From assembly GCF_000497045.1 (NCBI RefSeq), contig NW_015961959.1, positions 124,001-188,000 of the forward strand: a stretch of 64,000 nt of DNA, in the 5' to 3' direction. The stretch's first letter is position 1; each line of letters starts with the position of its first letter. Below the pieces are notes generated by a model. That model was not told the DNA's origin, did no database searches, and saw only the letters and a program-made list of their open reading frames with translations. Shown here piece after piece: positions 24,201 to 33,927 of the stretch. This DNA is from Kalmanozyma brasiliensis GHG001 (lineage: Eukaryota; Basidiomycota; Ustilaginomycetes; Ustilaginales). The position numbers and the translations under genes were made by a program.

Positions 24201-26183
24201 CACGCCGAGACGCCCGAGAAGGTGTTTGACAACATCTTGTCGCGTCGCATCGACTGGGAGGAGGACTCGGTGGAGGTATCGCCGGAGGCACGCGATCTCA
24301 TGGAGCGTCTCATGTGCACGGATCCCAAGCAGCGCCTCGGTTCGGGCGGACCAGAGGAGATCAAGAACCACCCCTTCTTCCAAGGCCTTGATTGGGACAA
24401 TGTCACCGCCGAGCCCGGTCCGTTCGTTCCGCAGGTCACCGACCCCGAGTCGACCGACTACTTTGATCTGCGCGGTGCGAGCCACCAGGACTTCGACGAC
24501 GAGCCTTCTCACGGCACGCGCGAATTTGCTCGAGCCATCGAGGGCAACAAGTTTGTGTCCACCGGTCTGCCCCCTTCAAGAATGCGATCGCGTCTGGAGA
24601 AGGCGTTTGGATCGCAGAGCGGCGCGCAGAACGAGGACTTTGGCAACTTCAGCTACAAGAATCTGCCCGTGCTCAAGCAGGCCAACGACGAGGTGATCCG
24701 CAAGATGAGGGAGGAGCAGATGCCAGCGTTGGCCAAGGCGCTCGAGCAATCGGCCATCTATGCGCGCCACCGCAGCTTCTCAGCCAAAGGCAGGCCCGCT
24801 CAGCGCGTTCACTCTCAAACGCTGGCGGGTCCGCCTTCGCCTGCGCAGAGCGCATCCTCACAGGGATCGACGCCGTCACGCTCGACAGCGCCGACGTCGC
24901 CAGCAGGACCCTTCAACACGTCGGCGCATCGTCGACGCATCTCGGAAGCTCCCGTGTCGTCTTCGGTGCCTGTCAGAACACCGGATGCTGATGTTGCGAG
25001 CGGCATTGCGGCTCGGTCGCCGTCCGCGGCGATGCCGATGGGTGCCGTTGACAAACGCCGCCAGCAGCTGGTCGACGCTTCCAACACCGGCGAGCGTCGC
25101 AATTCGATGCCGACGCGCCTGCGCACTACGTCGGGCAGTCTTGCAGAGCGTCCCGTCATCCCGGCTCAGTGGCAGTCGCAACCGCAAGCATCGACGCAGC
25201 AGCCGCAGCAGCAGCCGGAGACGTCCAAACGACCTTCACGCTCCAACACGCGCGATGCAGCGATCACAGCGGCGGCATCGCCGACCGATTCGATCTCGCC
25301 CAGCAACCTTCTTTCACCTCTGCCTCCAGCTCCAGTCAACAGCTCCGCCAGCTCGGACGAGATTGCGTGTTTGATCGCTGAGGACAATCCGATCGCACTG
25401 CGCATGCTCGAGACCATCCTGGTCAAGCTCGGCTGTCGATGCACGGCTGTGCGCGATGGAGCCGAGGCGGTGCGATTGGCGATGGGTGATCACAAGTTCG
25501 CCGTCATGTTCATAGACGTGACGCTCCCGATTGTTGGAGGGCAGGATGTCACGAGGATGGTCAAATCGACTCGAAACGTCAACTCGACGACGCCGATTGT
25601 AGCGCTTGCTTCTTTTGACCGTGGCGAACCGGTGGACGCTGCAGGCTCGCTCTTCGATGCTGTGCTGGCCAAGCCACTGGAGAAGATGGACGTGTGCGCC
25701 ACGCTTTCGCAGCTCGGGTTCACGCCTATGCAGGCAAGCGCGGCCGAGTCGGCGGCGGGCACCACGCAGATTGCCGGAGACAATGCGGGCGGGTCGGGCA
25801 CTGGATCGGGCACCACGAGCGCGCCGGCCGACTCACGTCCACTCTCGAGAAAGTCGACGGTGGCTCACAAGACTCATGCGCAGCCGATTGCAGCTGCGAG
25901 CAGCACTGCTCGAGCCAGCACGCCGCCGCTAGGAGGCGCGACTGGATTCGGCAACGCAGGCTCGCCGCATCATACGCCATACTCGTCTTCGCCGTTGGGC
26001 AACTCGGTGCTGACCTCCCGTCACTTTGAGGCTCCTCAGCAGCAGTCGAAGATGGCACCGGCAGCGACGGGACCGCATCCGCTCACGCACTCGGACGAGC
26101 TCAGTGGTCGCGATCGCGAGCAACAAGACCAGGAGACGGCCGAGACGCTCAGCAAGGTGGCGGAGAGGCTGTCGCTCGCGTGA
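12290..26183 (+). CDS. RIM15: Giant Rim15-like PAS / AGC kinase / receiver-domain protein
   Basis: Nutrient-responsive protein kinase of the Rim15/Cek1/Ppk31 group, which in yeast acts downstream of TORC1 and PKA through endosulfines. Exons 12290-12692 and 14161-26183 join in phase 1 (donor GTAAGT, acceptor TCTCAG) to give 4,141 aa. The first about 1,700 residues are Ser/Pro/Thr-rich disorder. A conserved helical block is near 1,600-1,670, and a PAS-like domain about 2,455-2,530 (LMELSMDDQRFLYLSPAWKT). A C2HC-type zinc knuckle is at about 2,632-2,653 (CRICERDIPAWFFEKHSEIC). The AGC kinase domain spans about 3,140-3,540 with GAFGSV, VHRDLKPDN, DFGLSK and GTPDYLAPE. It is split by an insert of about 150 aa between DFG and APE, as in this family. 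A receiver domain (about 3,869-3,988) carries AEDN and phospho-acceptor-like MFIDVTLP. Family members are usually 1,300-2,500 aa, so this one is very long. Confidence 0.9.
12693..14160 (+). other. 1,468-nt intron of the Rim15-like gene
   Basis: Inferred from a strong GTAAGT donor after the first 134 codons and a TCTCAG acceptor at 14151-14160 that restores frame. The interior is heavily C/T-rich on the plus strand with stops in all frames, and no conserved exon is visible. An additional small exon inside cannot be excluded. Confidence 0.6.
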
Positions 26184-28134
26184 TCGACCGTCTCCTCGCG
26201 CACCGTCTTTGCTCTACACGCAACCCGATGACTTCCATTGCCGGCTGCTTGCTACTCTATCTTTACAATGTTTCATATCTGCTTGTTTCGCATGTTTTGC
26301 AATCTTCGCATTTGGTTCCTATCATTCGCATGCTTGTCTGAGTGCGTCGAGGTGGTAGCGTGACAGCATGCAACAGGCAAGTTGGCGACAGGGCTTTCCG
26401 CGGAATTGCCGTTCTGACATGAATTGAAGCGGTGAGCGCGACCCTTCATGAGCTTGGTTGGTACACTGTGACACGGACAATCAGTAAGAGTGACGGAGCT
26501 AGATGGTGACAGGCGGCGGTGAGTGGGGTCAGGAACGAGCGAGCGAGCGACCATGGCAGGGTTGACAAGATGACGTCTGCGAAGTAAGGCTCAACATGAC
26601 CGGTGGCCGATGAGTCGGGGCGAGGCCGGCCTGCTGAGAATCAAAAACTGCTCGCGATCTGTGCCATTTCGGATCGGAAGCTTGCCCCCGATTTCTAACA
26701 GGGCAAGAACGACAAAGCAGGTGGCTTGGCACTGCTTCGGGCCGGCGTGTGCAAAAGACGTGCACAAGACCCCTGCGTTCTGCAAGACCCTAGCACCCTT
26801 CATTAGGTGGGCTGGCACGGCGTACGAAGGGGTTAGACGCGCGGGGCGGCATACGACTCCCGAGGGAGTTTGCGGACCGGAAAGAGCTAGGCCGCGGACC
26901 TCGACGATGCAGACTCGCTTCGACGCTCACGGACTGCTTGCTCGCAGACCCCACGGCTTCAGAGAGATCACGCTGACAAGCTGCTCAACAGAAACATCGT
27001 GGATGGTCAAAGCGAAAGCCAACGGCATGAAATGGCCCATGACGATGCGGGGCTTTGCTGTTGTAAGGCACAACCGTGGCTGGCTGGCTAACCACGCTCT
27101 GCTCGAGAGGCTTGGCGACGGGTGCTTTGAGAAGAGGAGCGGAGAGCCAAAGGGCCCAAAGGCACAAGCGAGCCGCGAGGTCGCTGCCTTGTGCTCTTGG
27201 CTGTGTGTGGCCCAGCTGGCTTCCAAATTGAAAACGTCAGAAATCAGAGCTGGGTTGCAATCGTTTGAGCCACACACACACGCGCAAAAAAGCACTCTCT
27301 GCGGCTGGTGCAGGGATCGACTTTGTTTTTTTTTTGGATTTGTTTTTAGATTTGAGGCTGCAGCTCGGTGCAAAGTGCGTGTGTCTGTCGGTGTGGTGCC
27401 GCGCTTTTTGGTTTCTCTCGAGTTGTTTGGGTGCGCGGGTGTGCCCAGGGCCAGAGTAAAGGCGCAAAAGGGCGTGTGCATGTGTGTGTGTGTGTTTTTT
27501 CCGCAAGGCTGGAGCTGTGTCGAGATCAAAAGATTCCCCCCACCTGCCGCGCTTTCATTCTCTCACAAGCGTGTCTCGAGAAAGAGCTTCTCTTCGTCTC
27601 ATCGCCATCGCCATCGTCACCAACTTCGTCCTGTAGCCACCACTATCTGGCACACGAGCCAACAGATCACGTCTCAAGCTTCGCTACGCGCTTCATTCCG
27701 CTTCCTACTTCCACCACACATCCTGCGCTCTAGCTCAGAGTCGAGATACGACGGCCAAGGCGAGACCTCGGCAGGACCTCATCATTCCTTTCGGCGCAAT
27801 TCACGTTGACGAGAACGTCATAGAGACAGACTCATCCATCGGACTCAGCCGCTTCGCTGGATCGACAACGGACATCACCTTCATTGTCGGGATCACCGTA
27901 TCTCTGAATTCAGTGCTCAGTCACGCTTCACACTGCTCTTTCACCTCATCGATGTCTTTAAGCTGCTGAGCAGACCAATCGCCTATCGCTGCACTCAACG
28001 ACAACCTCATTGCGCACCGCTCGTCTTACCATCGTAACGTGCATTGCTGTCGCCCAACATCGCAGCTCCCTGACTAGTCTCAGAGACCCATCTCGGTCTC
28101 GCTCAGGCCTCCGGGCCATCACCTTCCGCACACC
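26184..28134. other. Long intergenic region / MIPC-synthase leader
   Basis: 1.95 kb between the kinase stop and the next start. It contains CA/TG dinucleotide runs and a T10 tract at 27.2-27.5 kb, then a C/T-rich stretch from 27.55 kb that looks like a 5' leader. ORFs on both strands (up to about 400 codons) have no family features and I leave them out. Confidence 0.5.
27478..27500. repeat. TG dinucleotide microsatellite
   Basis: An uninterrupted (TG)n run of about 16 bases is followed by a T6 tract. It is mirrored 200 bp upstream by a short (CA)n run at about 27271-27280 and a T10 tract at 27326-27335. Confidence 0.8.
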
Positions 28135-30147
28135 ATGGCCTCCCTCCTCTCCAGGCGCGCCTCGCATATCCTCCTCATCCTACTCGGTCTCTTCCTCGCA
28201 GGTACCATCGTCGTCCTCACCACCGCCAATGCCTACTTTTCCATCGACACCTCTGCATACGTCTTGCCAGAAGAGCTAGGCACCTGGGAGGAGATCCAAT
28301 CAGGCGCATCGCCAGATGGCCCAGATGGCTTCCTCGCGCGCTTCCCGTGGCTCCACAAGGTCACTCACTCAGCTGCTTCCAAGTCGATGGCCAACGCATC
28401 CCATCCAGCTTCCAATATCGACCCCAACGATATGGTCGCACGGCCACAGCCATGGCGCGACAACACCCCCAAGAAGTGGGACCCCAGCAACCCGACCGAG
28501 AAGATCCCACGCATCATTCACCAAACATGGAAGGACGCACATCTGCCAGCAAGGTGGCAGGCCATCCGCGACGAGTGCGCCGCCATGCATCCAGACTACG
28601 AGTACATGCTCTGGACTGACGACGACTCGCGCAAGTTCATCGCAGAACACTACGACTGGTTCTTGCCCGTCTTTGACGGGTATCCTTACCCCATCCAGCG
28701 TGCCGATGCCATCCGATACTTTGTCTTGCACCACTACGGCGGCATCTACATGGACCTAGACATTGGTTGTCTTCGTCGCTTCGACCCATTGCTGCGCTTC
28801 GAGGTGATCCTGCCCAAGACCATTCCCGTCGGTGTCTCTAACGACGTGATGCTCTCAGCCAAGGGCCACCCCTTCATGGACCAGCTCATCCACAACCTCG
28901 TCAACTTCAACCACCAGTACTTGACCAACTATCCCACCGTCATGTTCTCCACCGGTCCTATGTTCGTTTCAGCATCGTATGGTCTCTACGTCGACGTGCA
29001 CGGTCCTGCCTTCCCAAGCACACCCAAGCAGCCAGAAGCAGGCTTCAAAGGCATCCGTGTCCTTCCCAAGAGCCTCTACGGCAAGAACGTCAAGCCCATT
29101 GATGCGCCCGACGCCTTCTTCTCCCACTTCTACGGCTCGAGTTGGCACGCAAATGACGCAGGCTTCCTCATCTTCTTGAGGAAATATGGCAGGCTCTTGA
29201 TCTTTGTTGGCGTCTGCGTGGTTCTGTATGGGTTGTTCAGGACTCTGCTCCCCACGTTCCTGTTCAAGTTCGGTGGTTACCGAGGTGGATTCGGACGCGG
29301 TTCGACGCGCGCGCAGCGCCAGACAGGGCGATGGATCAGTCTGCCCATTGGCACATCGTCCATCTCCAGGCGGCGATCCAAACGACGTTCCGGTTCAACC
29401 GCGGATGAAGACGCTAGCGTCCCGCTCAACTCGATGGGACGTCACGAGACCATCGGCAGCACCTCGGCTGCCAACCCGAGCAGGCTATCGATGCCCGCGC
29501 CGCGACCGACACGGCTCAGCCTGCCGCTGTTTCAACTGCAAGATTCCGAGCCGATGAGCAGCGATCCTGCGCCGCAGTCGGTGTTGGCGTGGATGGGGCA
29601 GACGCTTTCGCGTCCTTCATCACGCAGCGATGCGATTAGCGAGATGGAGGCCAACGGGCGCACCGAGAGTCCGAGCAAGAAGAAAGGCGTTCTCTACCTC
29701 CCGGCCTACTTTGTGCGAGGGGACGACGGGAGTAGTTCTTCATCGCAACAGCTGAGTCCGTCGAGCAGTGCCTCGTCGCAGCAACTCCAGGGGACCGGGT
29801 TGAGCCCGCTGTCGCATACGAGCTTCGCCGCTGCATCGGGTCTGAGCCTGGGCCAGTGGGCGTCCTCCCTCCTGCCGGCCAATTGGAGAGGTCCGAGTCC
29901 CGCACCAAGTCACGGTTCCAGACGCTCGCGGTTGAGTCAGGATCACGATCTGGAATCGCTCGGTTCCCAACAGGATGAGGAGGAGGACGAGGCGGGCTGG
30001 GATGCCGGGAGGAAGGACGCGGAACATCAACCCTTGATGGCCGACGGGAGGAGCAAGCTGAGGTCGGCTTGGGAGGCTCAACAAGCTGCTCCGCCGCCGT
30101 ACGAGGATGGTAGTGGACAAGGGTCGGGCGAGAAGTCGCAGGCATAG
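28135..30147 (+). CDS. SUR1: Mannosyl inositol-phosphoceramide (MIPC) synthase catalytic subunit, GT32
   Basis: Golgi enzyme that transfers mannose from GDP-mannose to inositol phosphoceramide. The 670-aa single exon starts with MASLLSRRAS and a signal-anchor helix (about 10-32). The GT32 domain then shows RIIHQTWKD (about 125), YEYMLWTDDD, PIQRADAIRYFVLHHYGGIYMDLD with the DXD motif at residues 207-209, and a conserved SHFYGSSWHA. A second membrane helix lies at about 352-377. This matches yeast Sur1/Csh1, which are about 380 aa. The extra about 290-residue C-terminal tail is low-complexity and basic/Ser-rich. It ends with APPPYEDG (about 650-657), a PPxY motif suited to WW-domain (Rsp5-type) binding. 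The tail would be cytosolic if the two helices are placed as in yeast. Confidence 0.9.
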   Translation: MASLLSRRASHILLILLGLFLAGTIVVLTTANAYFSIDTSAYVLPEELGTWEEIQSGASPDGPDGFLARFPWLHKVTHSAASKSMANASHPASNIDPNDMVARPQPWRDNTPKKWDPSNPTEKIPRIIHQTWKDAHLPARWQAIRDECAAMHPDYEYMLWTDDDSRKFIAEHYDWFLPVFDGYPYPIQRADAIRYFVLHHYGGIYMDLDIGCLRRFDPLLRFEVILPKTIPVGVSNDVMLSAKGHPFMDQLIHNLVNFNHQYLTNYPTVMFSTGPMFVSASYGLYVDVHGPAFPSTPKQPEAGFKGIRVLPKSLYGKNVKPIDAPDAFFSHFYGSSWHANDAGFLIFLRKYGRLLIFVGVCVVLYGLFRTLLPTFLFKFGGYRGGFGRGSTRAQRQTGRWISLPIGTSSISRRRSKRRSGSTADEDASVPLNSMGRHETIGSTSAANPSRLSMPAPRPTRLSLPLFQLQDSEPMSSDPAPQSVLAWMGQTLSRPSSRSDAISEMEANGRTESPSKKKGVLYLPAYFVRGDDGSSSSSQQLSPSSSASSQQLQGTGLSPLSHTSFAAASGLSLGQWASSLLPANWRGPSPAPSHGSRRSRLSQDHDLESLGSQQDEEEDEAGWDAGRKDAEHQPLMADGRSKLRSAWEAQQAAPPPYEDGSGQGSGEKSQA

Positions 30148-30385
30148 GGCTCAGTGGATCACACGAACAGTTACCAATGATAGGAGTCAGGCTTGCCTTC
30201 ACGGGTTAAGCTGATTTTCGGAACACATCCTGTTTGCGTGTGTGGTGTGTCTCGAAGACTCCGCTGAACAGAGAAGAGCAGAAGCGCGCATCTCTTTCCG
30301 TTCGAGGGGTCACCTGATCACGTTCGGTGCGCAGCCTTGTGTCATGCTGAAAAGACTGATATTCCCCGCTGCGTGCTCTAAGAAT

Positions 30386-31405
30386 CTATGAATCGTCCTC
30401 GTTGGCCCTTGCGGCGTCAACCTGGCTCAGATGCTGCATGATGAGTTCGTACGTCAGAATCGTCAGTGCCGAGCTAGGCACGGTCCTGACCAGGTTGACC
30501 GTCATGCCCTTGTAGAAGCCTCGGATGCCTTCCTCGCGTGCGATGGTTCTGCAGGCCTGGAGGACGCCTGTGTATCTGCCTGCGCCGACCTTTTCTGCTA
30601 ATGTTGCTGCGGCGTCTGCTGCTGCGGCGGGAGCAGGGGCTGTTGGGGTGGGCGGTTTGGCTCGCGGCTGCATCTGCAGTCGTGTTCGCAGCACTTCGTG
30701 CGGATAGGTTGTTACGGACGCAATCATCTTGGCTGTGCTACTGCAGAGTAGGATGGTGGATGCTTCCAGCTCGCCCTCCTCCCCATCCACCCCTCGTCTT
30801 CGCGCTAGGCCCTTGAACGATTCATACAGCGGAAATTGCACTGCGACGTGGGACACGCCAAACAGACTCGGTAACAACCCCTTGTAGAAGCCTCTCAACC
30901 CTTCGCTCCGGTAGATCTGCAGGAAGGCATCGCCGGTATGCCTATACGCCCGCGCCCCATCGCGGGGGCTCTGAAGCATGAAACGCGTCTTGACGACCCA
31001 CAGTGGAGACGTGCACACCGTACTCGCCGCCCCCGCCGTCATCGCCGCCACGATATGGTTGAGAAAATCCTCACTTGCCGTGAGATTATTCCGCGCAAGC
31101 GCAGACTTGCAATTGTCATAGACGGTAAAATAGATCGCCCATGTGGGGAGGTAGCCGAAGATGGTGGGGCCAAGACCACGGTAGAAGCCGCGAAAGCCGT
31201 CGTCGGTCCAGATCTTGCGCAGCGTGCCCGTGAGGCCGAGGTACCGTGGTGGTTCGCCTGCGGCTGGTATTGATGGAGGAGAGGTGTTCGGTCGCCGCCG
31301 CCCTTCTTGCGCTTGTAAGCGGGTTTTTACTACGTCCAATGGACAGGTGACGACAGACGAGACCAGGCCCGCGCACGCCCCGGCTATCGCTGATGAGTGC
31401 AGCAT
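30386..31405 (-). CDS. YIA6: Mitochondrial NAD+ carrier (Yia6/Ndt1 type)
   Basis: Inner-membrane carrier of the SLC25 family importing NAD+ into mitochondria. 339 aa with three Mito_carr repeats, each with its signature: PLDVVKTRLQ, PLWVVKTRFM and PHEVLRTRLQ. The W in the second motif, PHE in the third, and GLGPTIFGYLPTWAIYFTVYD after the first are the marks of the Yia6/pyrimidine-nucleotide branch. A Pro/Ala-rich insert lies in the loop after the third signature (about 255-275). The start is the ATG at 31405; the frame is open upstream to about 31603 but contains no other ATG. Yeast Yia6 has a longer N-terminal extension, which this model lacks. Confidence 0.88.
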   Translation of the reverse strand: MLHSSAIAGACAGLVSSVVTCPLDVVKTRLQAQEGRRRPNTSPPSIPAAGEPPRYLGLTGTLRKIWTDDGFRGFYRGLGPTIFGYLPTWAIYFTVYDNCKSALARNNLTASEDFLNHIVAAMTAGAASTVCTSPLWVVKTRFMLQSPRDGARAYRHTGDAFLQIYRSEGLRGFYKGLLPSLFGVSHVAVQFPLYESFKGLARRRGVDGEEGELEASTILLCSSTAKMIASVTTYPHEVLRTRLQMQPRAKPPTPTAPAPAAAADAAATLAEKVGAGRYTGVLQACRTIAREEGIRGFYKGMTVNLVRTVPSSALTILTYELIMQHLSQVDAARANEDDS

Positions 31406-32567
31406 GGTGTACGGACGGCAAGGCTGGCGAAAGATGCGCCGCTGCGATTGGATGAGAGGAATGCGCTGTGGGTCTACGTGGAATGCGATGCGATGCGATG
31501 TGGGTTCGAGCCAAGGTGAAAAGACGCGGGCTGAGCCGCCGCTCGTTGCGGTGCCAGGCTTGGGGATGCTTCTCGAAGCTGGCTGTACTGGGTGCTGCCG
31601 CACCTGTCGACTGTCGGGGGTCGAACGGCTTGGAAGACGGTGCTGCGGACTATCGCGATGACATGAGACTTGATGCTGAAGAGGATCGCGGTGAAGAAAG
31701 CTCTTGTCGAAGTGAGAGTGCGGCGTTCGGAGCGACTTTTGCGCCTATGCGATCGGCGACAATCTCTCAGCGTATTAGCTGGCTTGAGACTGGATGGCTC
31801 AAAGTTGAGAGCTGTTCCGAGGGTGCTATATCTATGCGAGCGGTGCGCACCTGCGTGTGTGTCAGATGGCGATCAATGTGAGGTATCGCAAGTGTCGAGG
31901 CGTGCAGAGCTGTGCCGACGGTTCGCTTTTCAGTCGTTATCGGGTTCGTACGAGAATGACAAAGTATGCGTGATGCTATCCAGCGCGATCACGGTATGCC
32001 TGTCGAATGTAGACAAGGAAGGCGAAGCCGTCGGAGCTGCAGATGGACGATCGAGGAGGTGGTTGTGGGACATCGACAACGAGAAGAGATGTGAGCGATA
32101 AGTCGCCAGTGGAGGTGCTTCTCTCTTACACACACTCTCTCTCCGCTCATGCCGCATTACGCGCGATTTCAGCACGGACACCTCTGCTATCTGCAGACAC
32201 ATTTTTTGCGAAGCTGTTAGACCGATTTTGGCCCGGTCTGCGAGCTCCGAGACTTGGGTGAAGTTGCGGACCCACCGTAGACACATCGACTTCAGCGGTC
32301 CAGCATGATGACGCTCGCTCTTCTCAGGCCACAGTGTCACTGCTTCACAATCAGGCGAGGAGCAGGCTCTCGAGGGCGCTCGGCCCAGTTCTCCTGGCAG
32401 ATGCTCGTATTTCCATTTGTATAGTCCACTTTCTGATTCGCCAAAGCAAAGGCGACTGGAACACCAAAGACCCTCGAAAGCACGCTTCGGATCGTGGCGG
32501 GCCACACTTGCGACTGGTTCAGCGATCTTGACTTCGGCCTGCTCAGGCTGCTCAATCGAGACGTCGC
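31406..32567. other. Intergenic, start of accessory island
   Basis: 1.16 kb with no convincing gene. A short pentamer repeat (GCGAT-type, about 31483-31500) is present. Long minus-strand ORFs through here have no family features and overlap the amidase relic in the wrong frame. Confidence 0.5.
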
Positions 32568-33838
32568 TCAGTGCAGGGTTGCTCCGGCATCGCGAATGAC
32601 CTTTGCTAGACCGAGCAGCTCCTCGTCCTGCAGCCGCTTGCCGACCACCTGCAAGTTGATCGGCATGCCCGCCCAGTCCTCGGGTTCGTACCTGTCCCAG
32701 TAGCCGAAAAAAAAAAAGAGACACGGACGGTCCAGCAGGGCGCGGCGTCACGCATCACTTGAGTCGACTCAGCTTTTCTTCTTCCTTCCCTATCCTAATC
32801 TCACGCACTGACCCCTTCTTCTTCAGCTTTGTAGCAGCGGATGATTCATTCGGCACAGTCTTCGGGATCATTGCGATCGTCGTGGATGCGGCCGACGTTG
32901 CCAGGCGTTGCGGTGCATGATTTGTTGCGGTGAGTCGTTGAGTACTTTTGCACTTCGAAGAAACGGGCAAGAACTTCGAAGCGACGGCGATGCAACGGAT
33001 CTTAGCGAGTCATGTCGCTCACGGGATCGTCTGAGTCATGCTTGCGACTATCCCGACTGCTTGTTGCTGCAACCGTCCCGTCGCATGACCTGCCCGTGCC
33101 CGGCAGCTGCTTTGTGTCTGGCCACTGGTCTGTTCACTCTTCCTCGTCTTGGCTTTTTTCTCAACTTCCCAGTCGCGAGTTGAACGTCGACAGGTGCTTG
33201 GGCTCGTTGCCGTCGGCCACGAGGCTAAGTATGACCGACTCGCCCCCTTTGTCGCAACTGCGCTTAATTTCCTCGCCACAGTCGGCGCTGTTGACGCGTC
33301 CAATGATGTCGCAGCAGCGGGGGCGGTCGTTGGGGACCCAATCGATGGCATTTCGACCTGCGGTAAGGGGTCTTTCTTTGACTTCGCGCAGCTCGCGCGC
33401 AATGGGCGGGTGTGGGTGGACGATGCTGTCGTCCCATTCGATGGCGAAGCAGAGCTTGCCGTCGGACGCCTCGGCGGGCTCGACGCTGCCTGCTTTGAGC
33501 TGAAGGTTCTCGAGGGCGCAAGCAGTTTCGTTGAAAGACATGCTGACTACAATCGATTTCGTCTCCCGTGACCTCTCAGCCCGGACGATTCGCATGAAAG
33601 TGGCGACTACTTCGAGCAAGTGCCCGGGGGTCCCGATGACAGACGCGACAGTCTCTTGGCCGGGGAAGCGTTACTCAGCCCTCTCGTAGGGCACTCGGTA
33701 CATTCAGGGTCGCATACCCCACAAGTCGATGAAGGCCAAGGGCACTCGAACGGAACTGCCGATGTCGGAATCAAGGCTGAGCAGACTGCTGCGCATACCC
33801 ACGAGAGTGCCTTTGCCACCCCTGCTGCCACCAGGCGT
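32568..33838 (-). pseudogene. Decayed amidase (amidase-signature family)
   Basis: Relic of a fungal acetamidase-like enzyme, read right to left. From 33838 the frame gives TPGGSRGGKGTL, then SDIGSSVRVPLAFIDLWGMRP. This is the amidase signature, but the second Ser of the usual GGSSGG (cis-Ser of the Ser-cisSer-Lys triad) is replaced by Arg. In-frame stops follow: TGA at 33704-33706 and TAA at 33671-33673. The same frame then continues with GQETVASVIG, KLCFAIEWDDSIVHPHPPIA and NAIDWVPND to about 33161. The C-terminal block (YEPEDWAGMPINLQVVGKRL, then QDEELLGLAKVI) sits in another frame at about 32706-32568, ending in TGA. The N-terminal about 170 residues, including the catalytic-Lys region, are absent; that space holds the start of the HNH/AP2 gene. 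Confidence 0.85.
32707..32717. repeat. A11 homopolymer inside the amidase relic
   Basis: A run of 11 A on the plus strand lies immediately before the C-terminal amidase block. Confidence 0.8.
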
Positions 33839-33927
33839 TCAGGAAAGATAAAAAGGACTCCCTTTGCGACTATCGACTCCCTCTTTCTGCTCCTCATCGC
33901 TCTGACACCATAGGATCATCTTTGACA

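Noticed and set aside
22863..24512. Antisense ORF of 549 codons across the kinase domain
   Set aside because: Mirror of the strongly coding kinase frame; no recognisable protein.
26927..27529. Minus-strand ORF of 200 codons
   Set aside because: Rich in His/Thr runs created by dinucleotide repeats; no family features.
26610..27809. Plus-strand ORF of about 399 codons upstream of the MIPC synthase
   Set aside because: Composition is irregular, it spans microsatellites and a T10 tract, has no domain-like segment and runs into the likely leader.
31406..31603. N-terminal extension of the NAD+ carrier
   Set aside because: The frame is open but contains no ATG; only a GTG would start it.
33161..33619. 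Treating the amidase middle part as a live short gene
   Set aside because: No ATG-led start, lacks the catalytic signature and is continuous upstream with a frame broken by two stops.
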